Source of the DNA: Streptomyces sp. TG1A-8
Lineage (GTDB): Bacteria > Actinomycetota > Actinomycetes > Streptomycetales > Streptomycetaceae
Length of the DNA: 64,000 nt
Assembly (NCBI RefSeq): GCF_030499535.1
Contig: NZ_JASTLB010000001.1
Coordinates: 7,006,001 to 7,070,000, forward strand
Reading direction: 5' to 3'
The notes beneath the pieces were generated by a model. That model did not search any database. It saw only the letters and a list, made by a program, of their open reading frames with translations, and was not told the origin of the DNA. The translations under genes were made by a program, and so were the position numbers. This document shows, piece after piece, positions 33,711-42,270 of the stretch. Position 1 is the first letter of the stretch. Each line of letters begins with the position of its first letter.

Positions 33711-34304
33711 ATGCCAGTCACCAAGGCGGAAACACGCCAGAGCCTGCTCGACGCCGCACGACGACTCGTAGTCACCAAGGGCTACACCGCCGTCGGCATC
33801 AACACGATCCTGACCGAGGCCGGTGTCCCGAAGGGGTCCTTCTACCACCACTTCGATTCCAAGGACGCCTTCGGCGAGGCGATGCTGCAGAGCTACTTCG
33901 ACGAATACCTCACCACCATGGACGCGATCGTCGCCGACAGTGGCAAGAACTCCGCGGAGCATCTGCGGAAGTACTGGCAGAACTTCTACGACACTCAAGT
34001 CGTGGACAACTGTCAGGGAGGGTGTCTGGTCGTCAAGCTCAGCGCCGAAATCGCCGACCTCTCCGAGGTGATGCGCCTTGCCACCAAGGCCGGCACCACG
34101 GCGATCGTCGACCGGCTGGAGCGGATGATCATCGCGGGCACCGCGGAGGGGTCCGTGTCCGTCGACGACACCCCTCGCACGACAGCCGAGGCCCTCTACA
34201 ACCTGTGGCTCGGGGCGAGCGTGATGGCGAAGATCCACCGAAGCGCCGCCTACCTCGACCACGCCATGGCACTCACACTAAAGACCCTTCACCTGCCCTC
34301 CTGA
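33711..34304 (+). CDS. TetR/AcrR family transcriptional regulator
   Basis: A 197-residue regulator of the AcuR-like group: KAETRQSLLDAARRLVVTKGYTAVGINTILTEAGVPKGSFYHHFDSKDAFGEAMLQSYFDEYL is the DNA-binding domain, and NCQGGCLVVKLSAEIADLSEVMRLA belongs to the ligand domain (TetR_C_16-type, often sensing small acids or aldehydes). No strong ribosome site is visible before ATG 33711. It is followed by an amidase gene whose promoter holds a perfect version of the same operator, so the amidase is a probable direct target. Confidence 0.9.
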   Translation: MPVTKAETRQSLLDAARRLVVTKGYTAVGINTILTEAGVPKGSFYHHFDSKDAFGEAMLQSYFDEYLTTMDAIVADSGKNSAEHLRKYWQNFYDTQVVDNCQGGCLVVKLSAEIADLSEVMRLATKAGTTAIVDRLERMIIAGTAEGSVSVDDTPRTTAEALYNLWLGASVMAKIHRSAAYLDHAMALTLKTLHLPS

Positions 34305-34343
34305 CGCCCTCGCCCGCGCATGGCGGAGACATCACCTGCAAAG

Positions 34344-34355
34344 TAGACCGGTCTA
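34344..34355. promoter_or_regulatory. Perfect TetR operator TAGACCGGTCTA before the amidase
   Basis: This 12-base palindrome ends where the ribosome site AGGAAGGA begins, 12 bases before ATG 34368. Its core ACCGGTCT also appears twice before the TetR gene. Confidence 0.75.
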
Positions 34356-34367
34356 GGAAGGACCGTC

Positions 34368-35774
34368 ATGACTGCCGACCTCATCCGTTCCGACGCGACG
34401 GAACTCGCCGAACTGATCCGCACCGGGAAGGTGACCTCCGTCGAGGTGGTCCAGGCGCACCTGGACCGCATCAAGGCCGTCGATCCGCAGATCAATGCCG
34501 TCGTCACGCTGGCGGACGGTGCTCTTGAGGCGGCGAAGGCCGCGGACGAGGCGCTGGCGGCGGGCGTGGAGGCCGGGCCGTTGCACGGGGTGCCGTTCAC
34601 GGTCAAGGACTCCTTCGACACCGCCGGGGTGCTGACGCAGCGCGGTTCCCCGATCTTCAAGGGCCGCATCCCGGACACCGACGCCACCAGCGTGGCCCGG
34701 ATGAAGTGCGCCGGCGGCATCCTCATCGCGAAGACCAACCTCCCGGAGTTCTCCTACTCGACGGAGTCGGACAATCTGCTCACGGGCAGGACGAACAATC
34801 CCTGGAACCTGGAGCGCACGCCCGGCGGCTCCAGCGGAGGGGAGTCCGCGGCGATCGCGGCGGGGATGTCGCCGCTCGGCCTCGGCAGCGATCTGGCCAT
34901 CTCGGTACGCGGACCGGCCGCCCACACCGGCATCGCCGCCCTCAAGCCCACCCACGGACGTATCCCCATGACGGGGGTCTGGCCGCGGGCGCCGCGCCGT
35001 GACTGGCACGTCGGACCGATGGCCCGCACCATCCGCGACCTCGCACTGGCCTACTCGATCCTCTCTGGCCCCGACGGCGCCGACGGCTTCGCCACCACCC
35101 CGCCCGCCTTCGACACCGGCCTCGGCACATCGCCCGACCGGCCCGTGCGCGTCGGCTGGCTGGTCGACTCCGGACTCGGCCCCATCGACCCTCAGGTCGC
35201 CGCCACCGTGCAGAACGCCGCTGAGGCGCTGAAGGGCGCCGGAGTCCAAGTCGAGGCCGTGAGCATCCCGGCGTTCGAACGGGACAATCCCCTCGACCTC
35301 TTCTACCGCCAGCACGTCATGGAGGTGAAGCCGGCCTTCCGGGACGTCACCACCGGCTACGAGGACCGGATGGGCAAGGTCTCCACCGCCATGCTCGCCG
35401 GCCCCGACACCTCCATCGAGGACTACGTCCTGGCCGAACAGGGCATCGAACGCCTCCGCGACGCCTTCACCGACTACTTCACCCGGTACGACGTCCTCCT
35501 CCTCCCGGTCCTGCCCATCCCCGCCCACGAACACGGACTGACCCACTTCACCATCAACGGCCAGACGGTGGACGCCGCCCACATCCAGACCGCCACCATC
35601 CCCTTCAACCTGACCGGCCTACCCGCCCTGTCCATGCGCTTCGGCACCAGCAACGACGGCCTGCCCATCGGCGTACAACTCGCAGCCACCTGGCACGCCG
35701 AATCCACCATCCTGCACATCGCCGCACTCCTGGAAACCCTCAGCCCCGTCCGCGACCAGCACCCCACCCTCTGA
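34368..35774 (+). CDS. Amidase signature family enzyme, TetR-controlled
   Basis: A 468-residue amidase. Lys lies in [15 protein letters not shown] (about 80); the Gly/Ser loop is [25 protein letters not shown] (about 151-175). In the nucleophile segment the usual SDIGGSIRxPA reads [15 protein letters not shown]: the GG before the catalytic Ser has become AI, an unusual change close to the active site. The C-terminal [30 protein letters not shown] is complete. AGGAAGGA lies at 34355-34362. The enzyme releases ammonia from an amide; physiological substrate unknown. The TetR upstream probably senses its substrate or product. Confidence 0.9.
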   Translation: MTADLIRSDATELAELIRTGKVTSVEVVQAHLDRIKAVDPQINAVVTLADGALEAAKAADEALAAGVEAGPLHGVPFTVKDSFDTAGVLTQRGSPIFKGRIPDTDATSVARMKCAGGILIAKTNLPEFSYSTESDNLLTGRTNNPWNLERTPGGSSGGESAAIAAGMSPLGLGSDLAISVRGPAAHTGIAALKPTHGRIPMTGVWPRAPRRDWHVGPMARTIRDLALAYSILSGPDGADGFATTPPAFDTGLGTSPDRPVRVGWLVDSGLGPIDPQVAATVQNAAEALKGAGVQVEAVSIPAFERDNPLDLFYRQHVMEVKPAFRDVTTGYEDRMGKVSTAMLAGPDTSIEDYVLAEQGIERLRDAFTDYFTRYDVLLLPVLPIPAHEHGLTHFTINGQTVDAAHIQTATIPFNLTGLPALSMRFGTSNDGLPIGVQLAATWHAESTILHIAALLETLSPVRDQHPTL

Positions 35775-35922
35775 CGGGCAGACAACAGCACCACGGCGGT
35801 TTCGAAGAGCATGGCCCTCGCGCCCCTCGAAGCCGCCGTGTCCGCTGAGCGGATGACGTCGTCTCCCGACCGCGACGTTCCCCGCCTCATCCACTGAACA
35901 TGCCAACGAAGGAAACCGCATC

Positions 35923-36579
35923 ATGAAGACGTTCATCATCGGGATCGCCGGCGGGGTCGGGTCCCTGCTGGCACGCGAACTGATCGCTCGGGGCGACGAC
36001 GTCAGCGGCCTCGTCCGACGACCGGAGCAGCAGGAGGCGCTCGGGGGGACCGGGGTCCGCGGCGAGCTGGGCGATCTCACAGAGATCTCGGCAGCTGAGC
36101 TGGCAAAACTGATCGGTCCGGCCGACGCTCTCGTGTTCAGCGCAGGTGCCGGCGGCACGGGCAAGGAAGCCACCACCGCCATCGACGGCGACGGAGTCGT
36201 CAAGGCGATCGAGGCCGCACGTTTCGCCGGTGTCACCCGTTTCGCCCTGGTGTCGGTGTTCCCCGAGGCGTGGCGCGAGCGCAACCTCGGAGAGCAGTTC
36301 GATCACTACATCGCCGTGAAGAAGTCTGCCGACATCGCCCTCACCCAGAGCGGACTCGACTGGATCATCCTCCGGCCGGCCGTTCTCCTGAACCGTCCTG
36401 GTCAGGGAACCGTCGCCCTCGGCCCCGCCCAGCGACACGAGGAGATCTCCCGGGCGGACGTGGCCGCGACCCTCGCGGAACTCCTCCACGAGCCGCGGAT
36501 CACCGGTCAGATACTCGAGCTGACCGCCGGTGACACCCCGATCCCGGACGCCGTGCGCGCGAACGTGCGCGACCGCTGA
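35923..36579 (+). CDS. NAD(P)H-binding protein (NmrA/atypical SDR family)
   Basis: A 218-residue atypical short-chain dehydrogenase: MKTFIIGIAGGVGSLLARELIARGDDVSGLVRRPEQ is the cofactor-binding start (GxxGGxG in place of the classical motif), with DALVFSAGAGG, RFALVSVFPEA and the YIAVKKSADIALTQSGLDWIILRPAVL segment carrying the YxxxK-like pair. Members reduce quinones or act as redox sensors. GAAGGAA precedes the ATG. It follows the amidase after 148 bases without an obvious operator of its own, so cotranscription is possible. Confidence 0.87.
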   Translation: MKTFIIGIAGGVGSLLARELIARGDDVSGLVRRPEQQEALGGTGVRGELGDLTEISAAELAKLIGPADALVFSAGAGGTGKEATTAIDGDGVVKAIEAARFAGVTRFALVSVFPEAWRERNLGEQFDHYIAVKKSADIALTQSGLDWIILRPAVLLNRPGQGTVALGPAQRHEEISRADVAATLAELLHEPRITGQILELTAGDTPIPDAVRANVRDR

Positions 36580-36599
36580 GACGCACAAGTCCGCGCCAG

Positions 36600-36949
36600 A
36601 CCAGGCGGCCGGCCGTCACCCGCGTCGGAGTGCTGCACCGGGCGCCCGTCGACCACGCGGGTGGCGGCCCGCTTGAGTCTGCCGAGCAGCGGGACGGTCT
36701 CCGCGTGGATCACGCCGGGCAGGGAACCCAGCTGTTCGGTGACATAGCTGAACAGCTCGTCGCCGGCACGGCAGGTCGCCGCGGCCGCGATGTTCCCGGG
36801 GCCCGTGACCGCGGCGACCGAGCTGGTCCGCCGGTGCGAGGAAAGGGCCTCGGCGACCGTGGGCATGAAGTTCGGCATGCTGGAAGCGTTCGGCTACCGC
36901 ACCTCGGCCACACTGTTCCGCAGTGCGCCCCTCCAGGAGATGCCGTTCC
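36600..36949 (-). pseudogene. Lrp/AsnC family regulator, C-terminal fragment
   Basis: The minus strand encodes the RAM ligand-binding domain of an Lrp protein: ALRNSVAEVR, an in-frame TAG, then PNFMPTVAEALSSHRRTSSVAAVTGPGNIAAAATCRAGDELFSYVTEQLGSLPGVIHAETVPLLGRLKRAATRVVDGRP. The DNA-binding half is missing because IS6 element E begins at 36950. It is a dead remnant. Confidence 0.7.
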
Positions 36950-37813
36950 GGCGCTGTCACGTTGTTGGGTGTCTGGGTCTTTGACGGCGCGTCGGAATGT
37001 GGCGCGGGTCGGGTTTCGGGCCGGCGCTCAGGCCTCGGCGGGCAGGTCAGCGGCGCCGGTGATCTGGTCCCGGACGGCGAAGCGGACGGTCGTCTCGGCG
37101 CGGTGGTCGGTGGCGGTCATCAGGTGGCGGCGGGCCGGAAGTGGGGTGAGATGCCGCTGAACGCGGACGGGAACCGCTGCGCCCCGCCGGCCGAGCGCCA
37201 AGCCCTTCATCGCGCGTTCGCGCCGACGGGTGGGCCGGTGGCTGTTCTCCGCCCGGTTGTTCAGACACTTCGACTGCCGGTGCTCGACGCAGGGCATGAC
37301 CTCACGGTGGGCGGCACCGTAGGAACGGAGTTCATCGGTGACGACCACTTGCGGGACCGCACGTGTCCTCTTCGTCAGGCGGCGGAAGAACCGCCTGGCC
37401 GCGGTCTTGTCCCGGCGGTTGTGCACGAGGATGTCCAAGATCGTTGCCGTTTTGGTCGACGGCCCGCCACCGGTACCTCTGCTCACCGTTGACCTGGATG
37501 AAGACTTCGTCCAGGTGTCACTTGTCCCCGGGCCGAGGCTGCCGGCGGCGCAGCGCGCCTGCGCAGGCCTGCCCGAACTTCGCGCACCGGCGGCGGACCG
37601 TTTCACAGGAGACGACGACCCCGCGCTCGAGCAGGAGCTCCTCCACCTCGCGCAACGACAGCGGGAAGCGGTGGTACAGCCACCCACAGGGGGAGACGAC
37701 CTCCACCGGGTACCGCTGACCCTGGCACGACAACGACGCGCCCCCCACGGACCACCCTTCCCAGACTGATCAACCCGAAGATCACCCCACCGGTCAGCCA
37801 ACGTGACAGCGCC
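36950..37813 (-). mobile_element. IS6-family element E, full length, mosaic
   Basis: Ends GGCGCTGTCACGTTGTTGGG (36950) and CCAACGTGACAGCGCC (to 37813). The 5' half of the minus-strand transposase (MGGASLSCQGQRYPVEVVSP.., from 37748) is nearly identical to elements D and G, including the extra base at about 37440 before ILDILVHNRRDK. The 3' half (TDELRSYGAAHREVMPCVEHRQSKCLNNRAENSHRPTRRRERAMKGLALG) instead matches elements A and C. The switch lies near 37375. With its frameshift it cannot make a full transposase by standard reading. Confidence 0.85.
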
Positions 37814-37917
37814 CGGTTTCTCGTTCGGCCGGCCCAGGCTGAGCCACGGCGGCTCCCACCAGCGGCCTCGTCGTTTGCCGGGGCGGCCCCCGGTACTGCG
37901 CTTCGAACCCCTTCCGG

Positions 37918-39591
37918 CTACTCCCTGACGAACCAGACCGTCCCGTCGGCCGGTAGTTCGTCGCCGACCGTCGTGGAGGCGATCAGCACCCGGGCCCCGG
38001 GCGGCAGCGGTACCGGTCCGGTGGTGAGGTTGGCCAGCACCTCGACGGGGCCGTTGGTGAAATGCAGCAGCCCGGGTGGGGACTGCACCCAGCGAAGCTC
38101 TCCCGCGCCCAGCCCGTACCGGCGTCGCAGTCGCAGCAGGTGGCGGTAGAGGCTGAGGGTCGAATCGGGGTCGCCGCGTTGGGCGTCGGCCGCGTAGGAG
38201 GCGTAGCAGGAAGGTTGCGGCAACCAGGTGTCGGGGGTGCTGCTGAAGCCCAGGGCGGGGCCGTCGGCGGTCCAGGGCAGGGGGACCCGGCAGCCGTCGC
38301 GGCCGCGGATGCGGTGGCCGGAGCGTTCCCAGACGGGGTCCTGACGGGCGGTGTCGGGCAGGTCGGTGGCTTCGGGGAGGCCGAGTTCCTCGCCCTGGTA
38401 GACGTAGGCGGAGCCGGGCAGGGCGAGCATCAGTGCGGTCGAGGCCCGGGCGCGGCGCAGGCCGAGCGCGCGGTCGGGCTGGGGGTCGTCGGCGCCGACG
38501 CCGTGTTCCAGGGCGACAGGACCGTCGTAGCCAAAGCGGCTGGCGTGGCGCATGACGTCGTGGTTCGACAGGACCCAGGTGGTGGGGGCGCCCACGGCGT
38601 CGTTGGCGGCCAAGGAAGCGTCGATGACACGGCGCACGGCGGCCGGCTGCCACGGGGTCTCCAGGAAGCGGAAGTTGAAGGCCTGGTGCATCTCGTCGGG
38701 GCGGACGATGCGGGCGGCGCGCTCGGGGGGCAGCCAGGCCTCGGCGCACAGGATGCGATGGCCGTCGTAGCCGTCCAGCAGCCGGCGCCAGGCGCGGAAG
38801 ATGTCGTGGATGCCGTCCTGGTCCCACATGGGCGGCATCACACCGTCGACCGGTTCGATGACCCCGTGGGTGGGGTGCGGCCAGTCCGGCAGGCCGGGGG
38901 CTTTGACGAGGGCGTCGCAGACGTCGACGCGGAAGCCGTCGACACCTCGGTCGAGCCAGAACCTGAGCGTCGTCTCGAAGTCCTCGCGCACGGCGGGGTT
39001 GTCCCAGTTCCAGTCGGGCTGGCCGGGGTCGAACAGGTGGAGGTACCACTGCCCGGGGCTGCCGTCGGCCTCGGTGACGCGGGTCCAGGCGGGGCCCTCG
39101 AACATCGACGTCCAGTCGTTGGGCGGCAGGTTGCCGTCCGGGCCGCGGCCGTCGTGGAAGTGGAACAGGGCCCGCTCGGTGCTGCCGGGCGGCGCGGCCA
39201 ACGCCGCCTGGAAGGACGGGTGCTGTGTGGAGCAGTGGTTCGGCACGAGGTCGACGACGACACGGAGGTCCAGCGCGTGGGCGCGGGCCAGCAGGGCGTC
39301 GAAGTCGTCGAGGGTTCCGTACCGCGGGTCGACGCCCCGGTAGTCGGCGACGTCGTAGCCGCCGTCCACCTGCGGGGACGGGTAGAACGGCGAGAGCCAC
39401 AGGGCGTCGACGCCGAGGTCGGCCAAATGGTCCAGACGGGCGGTGATACCGGGCAGGTCGCCGGTGCCGTCGCCGTCGCTGTCGGCGAAGGAGCGCGGGT
39501 AGATCTGGTAGATGACGGCGGTGCGCCACCAGGTGTCGTCCGCCGCGAGGCGGGTGTGCGCCGGCGCGGGCGTGGTGTCGGCTGACGTCAT
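37918..39591 (-). CDS. GH13 alpha-glucosidase / oligo-1,6-glucosidase type enzyme
   Basis: A 557-residue cytoplasmic GH13 enzyme: WWRTAVIYQIYPRSFADSDGDGTGDLPGI, GGYDVADYRGVDPRYGTLDDFDAL, VVDLVPNHCS, nucleophile Asp in GFRVDVCD (about 221), acid Glu in LCAEAWLP (about 285), third Asp in VLSNHDVMRH (about 343), and YQGEELGLPE. No signal peptide, so it acts on an imported alpha-glucoside. It is the last gene of the HisD-ABC-nitrilase operon; its start overlaps the nitrilase stop by 4 bases (ATGA). IS6 element E lies 105 bases downstream, so any further operon genes have been lost. Confidence 0.92.
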   Translation of the reverse strand: MTSADTTPAPAHTRLAADDTWWRTAVIYQIYPRSFADSDGDGTGDLPGITARLDHLADLGVDALWLSPFYPSPQVDGGYDVADYRGVDPRYGTLDDFDALLARAHALDLRVVVDLVPNHCSTQHPSFQAALAAPPGSTERALFHFHDGRGPDGNLPPNDWTSMFEGPAWTRVTEADGSPGQWYLHLFDPGQPDWNWDNPAVREDFETTLRFWLDRGVDGFRVDVCDALVKAPGLPDWPHPTHGVIEPVDGVMPPMWDQDGIHDIFRAWRRLLDGYDGHRILCAEAWLPPERAARIVRPDEMHQAFNFRFLETPWQPAAVRRVIDASLAANDAVGAPTTWVLSNHDVMRHASRFGYDGPVALEHGVGADDPQPDRALGLRRARASTALMLALPGSAYVYQGEELGLPEATDLPDTARQDPVWERSGHRIRGRDGCRVPLPWTADGPALGFSSTPDTWLPQPSCYASYAADAQRGDPDSTLSLYRHLLRLRRRYGLGAGELRWVQSPPGLLHFTNGPVEVLANLTTGPVPLPPGARVLIASTTVGDELPADGTVWFVRE

Positions 39592-40445
39592 AGCCGGGGG
39601 CTCTCCTGGGCGTAGAGGTCGGTTCGGCGGTCGCGGAGCAGGTCGTTGTGCGGAGAGAGGGACTTGTCCCGGGCCAGGTGGAGGAAGAGGTCGGTGACGG
39701 CCCGGTGCCGTGTGGCGGAGGTTGCGGTGGCGGTGATCCAGCCGTACTGGTTGATGACGGCCGTGCCCTGTGTCCAGACCTGCCCGCGTTCGGTGCCGCT
39801 GCGGTCCGTGCAGGCGATGTAGACGCCGTTGGCGCGTGCGGCGGCCTGGGCCTGGACGATCTCGGCGGGGCGTTCGCCGGCCGGGTGCTCCTCCAGGGGC
39901 CAGTTGGTCGGTACGGCGATCAGGTCGGCGCCCGCCGTGGCCAGTCGGCGGGGCATCTCCGGGAACTCCAGGTCGTAGCAGATCAGTACGCCGATACGGC
40001 CGTGCGGTGTGGCGACGACGGGGGCCATGTGCTCACCGGGGGTGAAGAACAGCGTCTCGCGGTCCCACAGGTGGGTCTTGCGGTACACGGCACGTACGCC
40101 GTCGGCGTCGACGACGGCGGCGCTGTTGTACAGGGTGTGGCCGCCGTCCTCACAGAAGCCGAGCACGACGACGCTGCGGGTGCCGGCCAGCAGACGGGTG
40201 AGATCGGTGAAGAAGGCGTCACCCGGGGTGATCGACAGGTGTCGCGCCTCGTCCGTATCGGTGAACACGTAGCCGGACGTGGCGAGTTCGGGCAGGACGA
40301 CGATGTCCGCACGCTCGGAGCGGGCGCGCCGGACGGCGTCGAGGACCAGTTCCTTGTTGTGGGCCAGATCGCCGACGCGGGGTGCGAGTTGTTCGCACAC
40401 GACGCGTGTGACGCCGCTGTCCGGGGCGAGGGCGGGCGAGGTCAT
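39588..40445 (-). CDS. Carbon-nitrogen hydrolase (nitrilase superfamily amidase)
   Basis: A 285-residue nitrilase-fold protein with the Glu-Lys-Cys triad: VLPELATSGYVF (Glu about 53), VYRKTHLWDRE (Lys about 121), VLICYDLEFPEMPR (Cys about 155). The CYDLEFPE nucleophile motif points to aliphatic-amide or omega-amide hydrolysis rather than nitrile hydrolysis. It overlaps the upstream permease and downstream GH13 genes by 4 bases each, so its product must be made with the sugar transporter. Its presence implies that the transported glycoside carries an amide or carbamoyl group; that is inference. Confidence 0.9.
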   Translation of the reverse strand: MTSPALAPDSGVTRVVCEQLAPRVGDLAHNKELVLDAVRRARSERADIVVLPELATSGYVFTDTDEARHLSITPGDAFFTDLTRLLAGTRSVVVLGFCEDGGHTLYNSAAVVDADGVRAVYRKTHLWDRETLFFTPGEHMAPVVATPHGRIGVLICYDLEFPEMPRRLATAGADLIAVPTNWPLEEHPAGERPAEIVQAQAAARANGVYIACTDRSGTERGQVWTQGTAVINQYGWITATATSATRHRAVTDLFLHLARDKSLSPHNDLLRDRRTDLYAQESPRL

Positions 40446-41251
40446 TTGACGGCTCCTTCAGTCAGGCCGCTGATCAGGCGCCGCTGCAGGAAGACGTAGG
40501 CCAGCAGCACCGGCAGGGCGACAAGGACGGCGGCGGCCGCGGTCACGGCCGGGTCACTGGAACGGGCGGCCCCGGAGAAGAAGGACAGCGCCAGCGGCAC
40601 GGTCTGCACCGCAGGGTTGTCGGGGACGAGGATGAGCGCGAGGAGGAACTCGTTCCATGTGAACAGGAACAGCACGGTGCTCAAGGTGGTGATCGCGGGC
40701 CCGGCGATGGGCAGGACGACCAGGCGCAGGCTCTGCAGGCGGCTCGTGCCGTCGATGCGCGCCGCTTCCAGCAGCTCCACCGGGACGGAGGCGAAGAACG
40801 ACCGCATCCACAGCACGCCCAGCGGCACCGACAGCGCGATCTGCGGCAGGATCAACGCCCAGTAGGTGTCGACGAGATGCCATCCGGTGAGCAGCTCGTA
40901 CAACGGCAGCACGGTCACCTCGTAGGGCAGGACCAGTCCCAGGAGCAGCAGCGCCACGATGATCTTGCCGCCAGGCACCCGCATGGTGGCGAGCGCGTAG
41001 CCGGCCAGGGCGGCCAGCACCACGGTGGCCACGACGACGGTGACCGAGACCAGCGCGCTCGACAGCAGGGCGGAGCCGAAGCGGCCCTGGGTCCAGGCCG
41101 TGGAGTAGGCGGCGAAGGACAGCCCGCCGGAGGAGCCGGCCACCCCCTGCAGCGACGAGACGACGATCGACGCCAGGGGGAAGACGGCGATGACGGACGC
41201 GAGGACGAGCAGCGCGTGGGTGGCGATGCTCTCGCTCCGGGCGATCCTCAT
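40442..41251 (-). CDS. Carbohydrate ABC transporter permease (MalG type)
   Basis: A 269-residue inner-membrane subunit with six predicted helices (THALLVLASVIAVFPLASIVVSSL.. to ..AAAAVLVALPVLLAYVFLQRRLISGLTEGAVK) and the EAA loop LLEAARIDGTSRLQSLRLVVLPIAGPAI that docks an ATPase. The C-terminal RRLISGLTEGAVK is typical of MalG-like proteins. ATG overlaps the preceding permease stop (ATGA). No ATPase gene is in the operon, so a shared MsiK-type ATPase elsewhere is likely, as in other Streptomyces sugar transporters. Confidence 0.93.
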   Translation of the reverse strand: MRIARSESIATHALLVLASVIAVFPLASIVVSSLQGVAGSSGGLSFAAYSTAWTQGRFGSALLSSALVSVTVVVATVVLAALAGYALATMRVPGGKIIVALLLLGLVLPYEVTVLPLYELLTGWHLVDTYWALILPQIALSVPLGVLWMRSFFASVPVELLEAARIDGTSRLQSLRLVVLPIAGPAITTLSTVLFLFTWNEFLLALILVPDNPAVQTVPLALSFFSGAARSSDPAVTAAAAVLVALPVLLAYVFLQRRLISGLTEGAVK

Positions 41252-42270
41252 GACGACTGCACCTTCCTGTCCGGCGTGCGCGGCCTGGTGAACCGGCGGC
41301 GCGGGCCCTCGCGTTCGCGCAGCGCCAGCTGGACGACCACCACGACCAGGAGGATGACCAGGGTCAGCACGATGGCCAGCGCGGAGGCCCGGCCGAGCAT
41401 GCGGTTCTGGAACGCGTCCTCGTAGACGTACAGGCTGGGGACGGTTGTGCTGCTGCCCGGGCCGCCCCGGGTGGTGTTCCAGATCAGGTCGAAGTTGCGC
41501 AGCGCGAAGGTGATCGTGAGGATCAGCGCGATCGAGATCTGCGGGCGCAGGGCGGGCAGCGTGATGGCGAAGAACTCCCGCACCGGCCCGGCGCCGTCGA
41601 GACGGGCCGCCTCGTAGGTGGAGCGGTCGATGGCGACGATGCCGCTGAGGAAGAGCACCATGCACAGCCCGTACTCCACCCAGGTGCCGATCACGCCGAT
41701 CGACGGCAGGGCGGTGTCGAAGTCGCCCAGCCAGCTGGTGGCGAACCGGCCCAGCCCCACGGCCCGGAGCACCGCGTTGACGGGGCTGTCCTCGGCGAGC
41801 AGGTTCCGCCAGGCGACCGCGACGACGACGCTGGACAGGATCTGCGGCAGGAACAGCGCCGCCCGCAGCACCGTCAATCCGTACACCCGGATCCGGGACA
41901 TGGCCCCGGCCAACAGCAGGCCGACGCACACCGGCAGCGCGGCGTAGAAGAACAGCAGGACCAGTGAGTGCAGCAGCGCTGTGCGCAGATGGCTGTCGGT
42001 GAAGACGGCCGTGTAGTTGCCCCAGCCGACCGGCGTGCCCACGCTCAGACCGTCGTAGGCGTAGAACGAGTACCAGACGGAGATGCCGATGGGGTAGAGC
42101 ACGAAGACGCCGAAGAAGAGCAGGGCCGGGGCGACGTACAGCAGCGAGGTCCAGGACAGGGACGACAGGCGGGCGATGGGGGAGGGGCGGCGCCGGCGGC
42201 CGGCGCCGCCGGTGGCGGGCGGCGCGGGGGTGGCCGTGCCGTGTCGGGTGGTGGGGACGGCGGTGCTCAT
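41248..42270 (-). CDS. Carbohydrate ABC transporter permease (MalF type)
   Basis: A 340-residue permease with an N-terminal cytoplasmic arm rich in Pro/Thr/Arg, six membrane segments and the EAA loop YEAARLDGAGPVREFFAITLPALRPQI. IWNTTRGGPGSSTTVPSLYVYEDAFQNRMLGRASALAIVL is the usual MalF-type end. It overlaps the solute-binding protein gene and the second permease gene by 4 bases each. With these it forms a type I sugar importer. Confidence 0.93.
   Translation of the reverse strand: MSTAVPTTRHGTATPAPPATGGAGRRRRPSPIARLSSLSWTSLLYVAPALLFFGVFVLYPIGISVWYSFYAYDGLSVGTPVGWGNYTAVFTDSHLRTALLHSLVLLFFYAALPVCVGLLLAGAMSRIRVYGLTVLRAALFLPQILSSVVVAVAWRNLLAEDSPVNAVLRAVGLGRFATSWLGDFDTALPSIGVIGTWVEYGLCMVLFLSGIVAIDRSTYEAARLDGAGPVREFFAITLPALRPQISIALILTITFALRNFDLIWNTTRGGPGSSTTVPSLYVYEDAFQNRMLGRASALAIVLTLVILLVVVVVQLALREREGPRRRFTRPRTPDRKVQSS

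Noticed and set aside
37028..39529. A minus-strand open frame of 833 codons
   Set aside because: It is an out-of-frame shadow of the GH13 gene fused to part of the IS6 element E transposase. Its composition is Arg/Pro-rich and the GH13 frame carries all catalytic motifs.
38062..39585. A 507-codon plus-strand frame opposite the GH13 gene
   Set aside because: Antisense shadow typical of GC-rich DNA; Val/Gly/Gln-rich with no motif.
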